In this document: one piece after another, positions 58,510 through 64,000 of the stretch
Layout: every line of letters begins with the position of its first letter
How positions within the stretch are numbered: the stretch's first letter is position 1
Origin: Odobenus rosmarus divergens
Lineage: Eukaryota; Chordata; Mammalia; Carnivora; Odobenidae
Length of the DNA stretch: 64,000 bases
Assembly (NCBI RefSeq): GCF_000321225.1
Contig: NW_004451009.1
Coordinates: 34,790-98,789 of the forward strand
Reading direction: 5' to 3'
Notes under the pieces: model-generated
What the model was told of the DNA's origin: nothing
What the model saw: only the letters and a program-made list of their open reading frames with translations
Database searches by the model: none
Position numbers and translations under genes: made by a program

Positions 58510-58650
58510 CCGACTTACGCTCCTTCTTCCCTGGCTATTTCTGCCTGTAGACTGTAAGCGGCACAAGGGACTCTTTCTCAGCTGATGAACTTTGTAAGCG
58601 CCTAGAACCCCACGCACTCAGGTAGGCATGCAAGCTGCTTTGATGGTGGG
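58510..58650 (+). mobile_element. Possible L2 3' fragment
   Basis: 'gcctgtagactgtaagcggc' followed by 'aagggactctttctc' and 'taagcgcctagaacccc' parallels the L2 3' end (gactgtaagctccttgaggg, ggactctgtct, agcgcctagaacagtgcctg). Confidence 0.55.
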
Positions 58651-58664
58651 CGGCAGCCGTCGCC

Positions 58665-58815
58665 TGCCATTTGCCCAGTCACCACCGTCTACTCGGCACT
58701 GTGCCGAACCCTTACATTCAGGTGCGAGTGGGCTTTTGTATTTCCAGTCGTGGATGAAGACACTGAGGCCCAGAGGGTGATAGTATTCCCCTGAAGTCAC
58801 ACAGCACAGACTGCC
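58665..58815 (+). mobile_element. MIR SINE fragment
   Basis: 'tcggcactgtgccgaaccct' then 'tggatgaagacactgaggcc' and 'tgaagtcacacagcacagac' reproduce the order of MIR core blocks. Confidence 0.75.
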
Positions 58816-61800
58816 TGAGGCAAGGGGACCGGCCAGACAGGCCATGCTCGCACACGCGCTTTAGCGACATTACTGTGCTCCAGCAACATTACTGCGCTCC
58901 AACTTCTGACCAGGAGGGAAAAATGTGATTCATCTGCTGCCATGCACCCTCTCTCCCCGTGGACACTGAGACCTGGAATACGGCTCAGAGACCGTCTCCC
59001 TGGCCCTTCCCTTCTCACGCTTTCCCACAAGCCTCACCGTCTCCAGTGCACTCGCTCGCAAGCTCTCCGCAGCGTTCAACTAGCCCCATATGTCCTCTCA
59101 GTGGTTCTGCCACAGCTGTAGCGAACTTAAACGTCCCTAGCAGGATCCATCCATCAGCACCGGTGGGGAGAACGGAAACGACTGGAGATACTTCAGTCAG
59201 AGGGGGTGCATGCCGAGAATCAGTCGTCCCAGGAACAGAAGGAATGAGACTTCAACCAGGGAGCCAGGATGCTGCAGAGAGCCTCGCAGTGCAGGGCAGC
59301 GGGAGGTGCTGGAGCTGGGGTGGCCTGGGGCCGGCTTCCAGCAGGGACTAGGACCAGGACGTGGGGGGTCCTGGGCCAGAAAGAGCCGCTGCCAGACCCT
59401 ACCCAGATAGGAAAAAAGCAGGAGAAACGCTCCGGGGGCGCCCACCCCTCACAGCCGCCAGAGCCCGCATGTGGGGGCACACAGGCTCGGGGCCCCGTGC
59501 GTGACCCACAGGCTCCAGAGCCCGGCTGCCAGGGGCGTGTCTGACCCACGTGGACTCAGGTCTCCTCTCGTCGGGAGGGGAGCACCAGCGATGTGCACTT
59601 TGCCTTCCCACCAAGCTGAGGGTGCAGAGCGGAGTGCCCGCCCGCGTGGGGAGGCCCGGGCCCCCTTCCCGGGAGTCGCCGATCCTGGGACACACAGCAC
59701 AGCCACCGGGGCATCTTCAGTCTGTGGTGGCACCTGCAGCATAGTTTTAGGGGAAAGGGGAAAGACTGACAACGTGAGTCAGGCCAGAAAAGCCAGTTGC
59801 CCTGAAGACACAAGAAGAGAGGGCGTCATGTTTTCCAGAAAGGAGACTGGATGGACTTGGCTTATTTAACTGATTGTCATTGATCTTTGGCACGTTCACA
59901 TGGGTGGCCTGCTACTATGAGTCACAGAGAAAAGCGGACAAAAGGAATGACCCAGCGTGGCCAAGGCCTGCTTTCCTCAGCACAACAGCCGCCCAGGCGG
60001 GGCAAGGCGGCCCCAGGCATGTGTGGCGCTCAGGGGTGCGTGTCCCCGTCTGCCAGCCACACACTGACGCCGTGCTGGCCGCTGGTCAGATCCGTGCTCG
60101 GCACTGTGTCCATCACCCCTTTTCCCGGGGGGGCTCTGGAGCGGGTCCTGCCTGGCCCCGAGGCAAAAATCACTCCTGTGTAGGACAGAAACATAAAGAA
60201 ACCGTGTAAAGGGGACGGCAGTGTCAAGGTTAAAGGTCACGGATCTCACTGCTCGGAAACACCCCTGCAACGATGAGAGGGGAGAAACAGAAACAGCATT
60301 TTTTTCTTTTACTGAAATGACATTATCTGTGGTCTTTCCACTAAAGTTTTTTGAAAATTACTCAGTAGGAATAACTGCTATGTTTTCCAATTATGGAGTT
60401 TAGAAAAGAGCATTTACTCAAAAGTTAATGGGATTTGTGGCTTAGGGGTTGCTTTATTATTTTTGAAAAAAATGTTACTCATCTAGATGTCAGGTTGTTT
60501 GAGAAAATGCAAAGCACTGCATTTTGTAAAAGGCTTATATTTGTTTCTCGCATCCATTCCCAAATAATAAGCAGAGCAACATGGATTCTGGGCCTGGCTC
60601 AGGGCCGTGTGTTCCCCAAGACACTAAATATTAACAGAGGAAGCAGGGTGGTTAGCAAGGAAGACATGGCCTCATCAGAGGCATCAGGACAGGCTGGCCG
60701 TGGAAGCTGCCTGGGGCCAGACGTGGGCCGCTGCCCACAGATGGTGGCTACCAGCCCGAGAGACGGGGTCTGCCTGCTTAACACCCTGTTGTGTTGTTCA
60801 GCTCATAAGAGGGTCTTAGCTTACATCTCTGTTTACTGAAAACCATAATAAAAATCAATTTCCTGCCTATGAAAGCCCTGTATTAATAAAAATGAATCAT
60901 GCTCAAATTTTTAAAATAAGCATTCTAAATTACTTTTCAGTGTTACACATTTACAAGGAGATACGAATTAGGAAGTCACTTACATGTTATCAACATAAAT
61001 GTGTTAACTTCGCAGGATTCTAAACATTTTATCTCTGACAGAATTAGAAATACCTTGTCGAGCCCTCATTACATGAATCCTTTGTCAGCAGACATTGCTA
61101 GAGACTCTCTTCCGATCTATTCCTGAAAACGTCTGCAATGGCCGGGGTCACGCGGTCCCACGTCTTTTCCTTTCCCAAGGCCCTGACGTGGACCTGGGGT
61201 CTGGCGGCTCGCAGGGGCAGCGGAGATTGGACTTGTTCATTTTTAACTTACTTTTTCTCACCAAAGCCCCTTCCAGTGGTTTGTTCTGTTAGGTTCTTTC
61301 AGGTATTCATGCTTTCTTGGCTCACTACTTAAACGTCAGAGATTTACTCAGTGCAGACCCAGTGGGATATTCCTCATCCCGTGATTGTACCCAATGTTCA
61401 CGAAAATATATCATCTGAAGTGATTCCAGTTTTCCCGGTATATTTACGATTTTGTAATCAAATTTAGGCTGTTGACAACTCAGAGCATATTGATTTACTT
61501 GTGTCTTCACATATAAGCCTTAAAAAAAAAAAAACCTAATTGTGTGCACCTTGTTTCTTTTCCTCAACTTAATAACTTGAAAAATCTAACCTGTCAGAAG
61601 CTCATTTGTGCTGAAACCAACTTGCTCTGATGTGACATGGGTTGGTCAAAACGGGCTCCCCTCCTTCATCCTCATGTTTGGGGCCACGTAAAGGTCAGTG
61701 GTGTAGACTACACAGATGGCCAGGTTTCCCTGCGCTAACCTCCCCCCGTGACACAGTGGCTCTCGAGGGCACTGGTGGTGGCTCATCTTATGTGTGTGTC

Positions 61801-62356
61801 CACACAGGGCTCAGGGAGCTGATGAGATGTTACCTCCAGGTGTTTTTATGAGACTGATTCCAAAAAAGGTGAGCATTTGAGTCAGTAGACTGCGGAGCTA
61901 ACGAAGAGGGCCCTGACCCAGGTGGGCAGGTATCACCAAGGCCCTGAGGAGCACAGAGAGGGAGAGCAAGACTGAATCCATACTCTCTCTTCCTGATCCC
62001 ACCACCGGTGTCCCTGGGTCTCCAACTTACAGGGGACAGACTGTGGGACTTTTCATCCCCCATAATCGTGTGAGGCAATTCCTATAACAATTCTCCACTT
62101 ATTGGAGTGCATCCTTAAAGGAGTGCATCATGTTGGTTCTGTTTCTCTGGAGACGCTGACCGATGCTTCACAGCAGCCTGTGGGCCTGCAGCAATGGTCT
62201 CCATAATGTAGACAGTGTTTCATATGCAGCTGGAGATAGGAACCAATGAGAAAATAAACGTGCATCTTCTCATCACCCACTTCCTGAGAAGTAATATAGA
62301 AACCATGTGAAATGCAAACCAAAGTACTGCTCCTTACTAAGGAGTGAAGGAAAAAA
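58816..62356. other. Intergenic DNA, GC-rich then AT-rich
   Basis: 59000-60200 is GC-rich with overlapping chance open frames. After about 60280 the sequence is AT-rich. No gene, RNA or confident repeat was recognised. Confidence 0.4.
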
Positions 62357-62517
62357 TACCTACCTACCTATCTATCATCTATCCATATCTACCTGTCTTT
62401 TTCCATCCATCCATCCATATATCTATCTATCTATCCATCCATCCACCCATCCATCCACTCATATATCTATCTGTCCATCTATCCATCTATCTATCCATTT
62501 ATCATCCATCCATCCAT

Positions 62518-62549
<32 letters not shown>

Positions 62550-62720
62550 ATATCTGTTTATCTATTCATCCATCTATCTATCCATCCATCCATCCATCCA
62601 TCCATCCATCCATCCATATATCTATCTATCTATCCATCCATCCACCCATCCATCCACTCATATATCTATCTGTCCATCTATCCATCTATCTATCCATTTA
62701 TCATCCATCCATCCATCCAT

Positions 62721-62752
<32 letters not shown>

Positions 62753-62871
62753 ATATCTGTTTATCTATCCATCCATCTCTCTACCCATTTATCCATCCAT
62801 CCATCCATCTATCCATCCATCTATCCATCCATCTATCCATTTATCCATCCATATATCATCCATCCATCCAT

Positions 62872-62903
<32 letters not shown>

Positions 62904-63100
62904 ATATCTGTTTATCTATCCATCCATCTCTCTACCCATTTATCCATCCATCCATCCATCTATCCATCCATCTATCCATCCATCTATCCATTTATCCATC
63001 CATATATTTATCCATCTATCCATCCATCCATCCATATATCTATCATCCATCCATGTATCTATCATCTATCTATCGATCGATCTATCTTATCTATCTATCG
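62357..63100 (+). repeat. ATCC-family satellite with higher-order duplication
   Basis: About 740 bases of ATCC/CATC words interrupted by ATCT, ATAT and GTCC variants. The variants reveal larger units. The ccatatatctatc block recurs at 62415 and 62614 (199 bases apart). The cgtccatatatctg block recurs at 62543, 62746 and 62897 (203 and 151 bases apart). The array ends in ATCT and ATCG words near 63085. The period of 4 with 3-base codons gives open frames in plus-strand frames with a His-Pro-Ser-Ile pattern, which is not a protein. Confidence 0.97.
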
Positions 63101-63414
63101 ATATCGAAAAACCACATTTAGGCATGCAAAGGAGGCTTTAGCAAGAAGCAGAGCCAGCCAGGGAAGACTTTAAGAAGCCAGCAGGACTCACAAGGCTTCA
63201 AACGGCATGTAATACAGAGTGTAGGGCAGCCTTATGCATCTGAACACAGGTGCAGCGCCCCCATGTGGCTCATCCTCTTGACTTCTTTGCTACCTGGTAG
63301 GTAGATTGGCTGGTCGAAGGCAATACAGTGTTACCATCCTCCCTGTGGTTTGATCCCTCCACAAAAAAAAAGGTCTGTCCTCTAAAATGGGTTAGGTGGG
63401 AGGGGAGGGGAGGT
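63101..63414. other. Intergenic DNA, nothing recognised
   Basis: Unique-looking sequence between the satellite and the last SINE. It ends in a G-rich patch that abuts the SINE. Confidence 0.4.
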
Positions 63415-63614
63415 GGGGGCGCCTGGGTGGCTCAGTGGGTTAAGTGTCTCTCTTCAGCTCAGGTCATGATCCCAGGGTCCTGGGATCGAGTCCTGCATCG
63501 GGCTCCTTGCTCAGCAGGGAGTCTGCTTCTCCCTCTCCCTCTGCCCCTCCCCCTGCTTCTGCTCACTCTCTCTCTGTCAAATGAATAAATAAAATCTCTT
63601 TTTTTAAAAAAAGG
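63415..63614 (+). mobile_element. Can-SINE (SINEC)
   Basis: Close to the caniform consensus: 'gggcgcctgggtggctcagt' head, 'cctgggatcgagtcctgcat' with the pol III B box, CT-rich block, and the AATAAATAAAATC tail. It is the best-preserved copy in the window with 20187-20380. Flanking G-rich sequence (gggaggggaggtggg versus gggaagaggtgtgg) may be its target duplication. Confidence 0.97.
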
Positions 63615-64000
63615 GAAGAGGTGTGGATTTACTGAAATAATTGAATGGTGCAGCTGTGCCTTTGGAGGCCATGGAGTAGTCTCAGACCCAAGCAGGGCCT
63701 AGGAAATGAAGAAACTGAGGCTGTCTCCATTGGCTCCCGATATCTTCCACAACTGGAGGCCCTGTGTGTTCCACCAGGTCACCTGGAGGAGGATGTGTGG
63801 CCATGCCTACCCTGCCGGCTCCCTTCTGGAGATGATGCCTCCAAGTGGTGTCCAACCCAAAGGGCAATTCTAGAGACAGGACGTTTGGAACAGGTGGGAG
63901 AAGGGCGGCCACTGTGGGGAGATGTTCTAACAGAGCTTGTACCCTCCTTCAGCTCAAACATGACACCAAGCCAGCTCCGGGCAGAATGCTAGTGACATCC
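63615..64000. other. Intergenic DNA to window end
   Basis: Open frames on both strands (115 and 76 codons) overlap and have no recognisable domain. A gene continuing beyond the window cannot be excluded. Confidence 0.35.

Noticed and set aside
62357..63100. Regularly spaced repeats that could suggest a CRISPR array
   Set aside because: The units are 4-bp satellite words without unique spacers, and the genome is mammalian.
62307..63173. A 288-codon open frame rich in His, Pro, Ser and Ile
   Set aside because: It is the ATCC tetranucleotide array read in codons. A second plus-strand frame is open for 265 codons for the same reason.
63415..63614. tRNA-like segment with pol III boxes
   Set aside because: It is the head of a Can-SINE, not a functional tRNA gene. 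The same applies to the other five SINEs.

Overview
This is nuclear DNA from a carnivoran mammal, most likely a caniform (dog, bear, seal or weasel side of the order). The main evidence is six tRNA-derived Can-SINEs with the caniform body and CT-rich tail, plus a 5'-truncated carnivore L1 at 53157-53653. Older mammalian repeats (L1M, L2, MIR, MLT1) are scattered throughout. There is no bacterial or viral gene organisation. I found no protein-coding gene of the host that I can support. Nearly all open frames are chance products of GC-rich sequence, simple repeats or transposon remains.

Layout. 1-10 kb: AT-rich then GC-rich intergenic DNA with L1 fragments (1213-1905, 5385-5470, 6060-6660, 7610-8085) and an MLT1-like LTR end (7290-7580). 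10-20 kb: a minus-strand SINE, a 165-bp segment present twice 2.2 kb apart (10925 and 13117), an L1 ORF2 fragment, a second SINE, an L1 piece abutting an MLT1 LTR, a G-rich minisatellite (19003-19195) and a third SINE (20187-20380). 20-39 kb: mostly unique DNA with an L2, an antisense L1 (27465-28440), another L1 carrying a (CA)n tract, a SINE, L2, MLT1 and MIR fragments and a 240-bp alternating purine-pyrimidine tract (38788-39026).

The centrepiece is a class I (gammaretrovirus-like) endogenous provirus on the minus strand, 39944-45511. It has two LTRs, a GGAT target duplication, a tRNA-Glu-type primer binding site and dead gag, pol and env remains. A large internal deletion joins capsid directly to the end of RNase H. 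Between the end of env and the 3' LTR sits an inverted copy of part of env TM (40336-40507 against 40775-40951). The two arms are about 95% identical while the LTRs are only about 85% identical. The inverted copy is therefore probably younger than the insertion, and any transcript would fold into a long double-stranded hairpin.

45.5-64 kb: a SINE, two CpG-rich blocks (about 50.0 and 55.4 kb), antisense L2-type fragments, the young truncated carnivore L1, MIR/L2 fragments, a 740-bp ATCC-family satellite with higher-order duplication (62357-63100), and a sixth SINE. Repeat family names come from recognising consensus features by eye, and boundaries of old elements are good to perhaps 20-50 bases.
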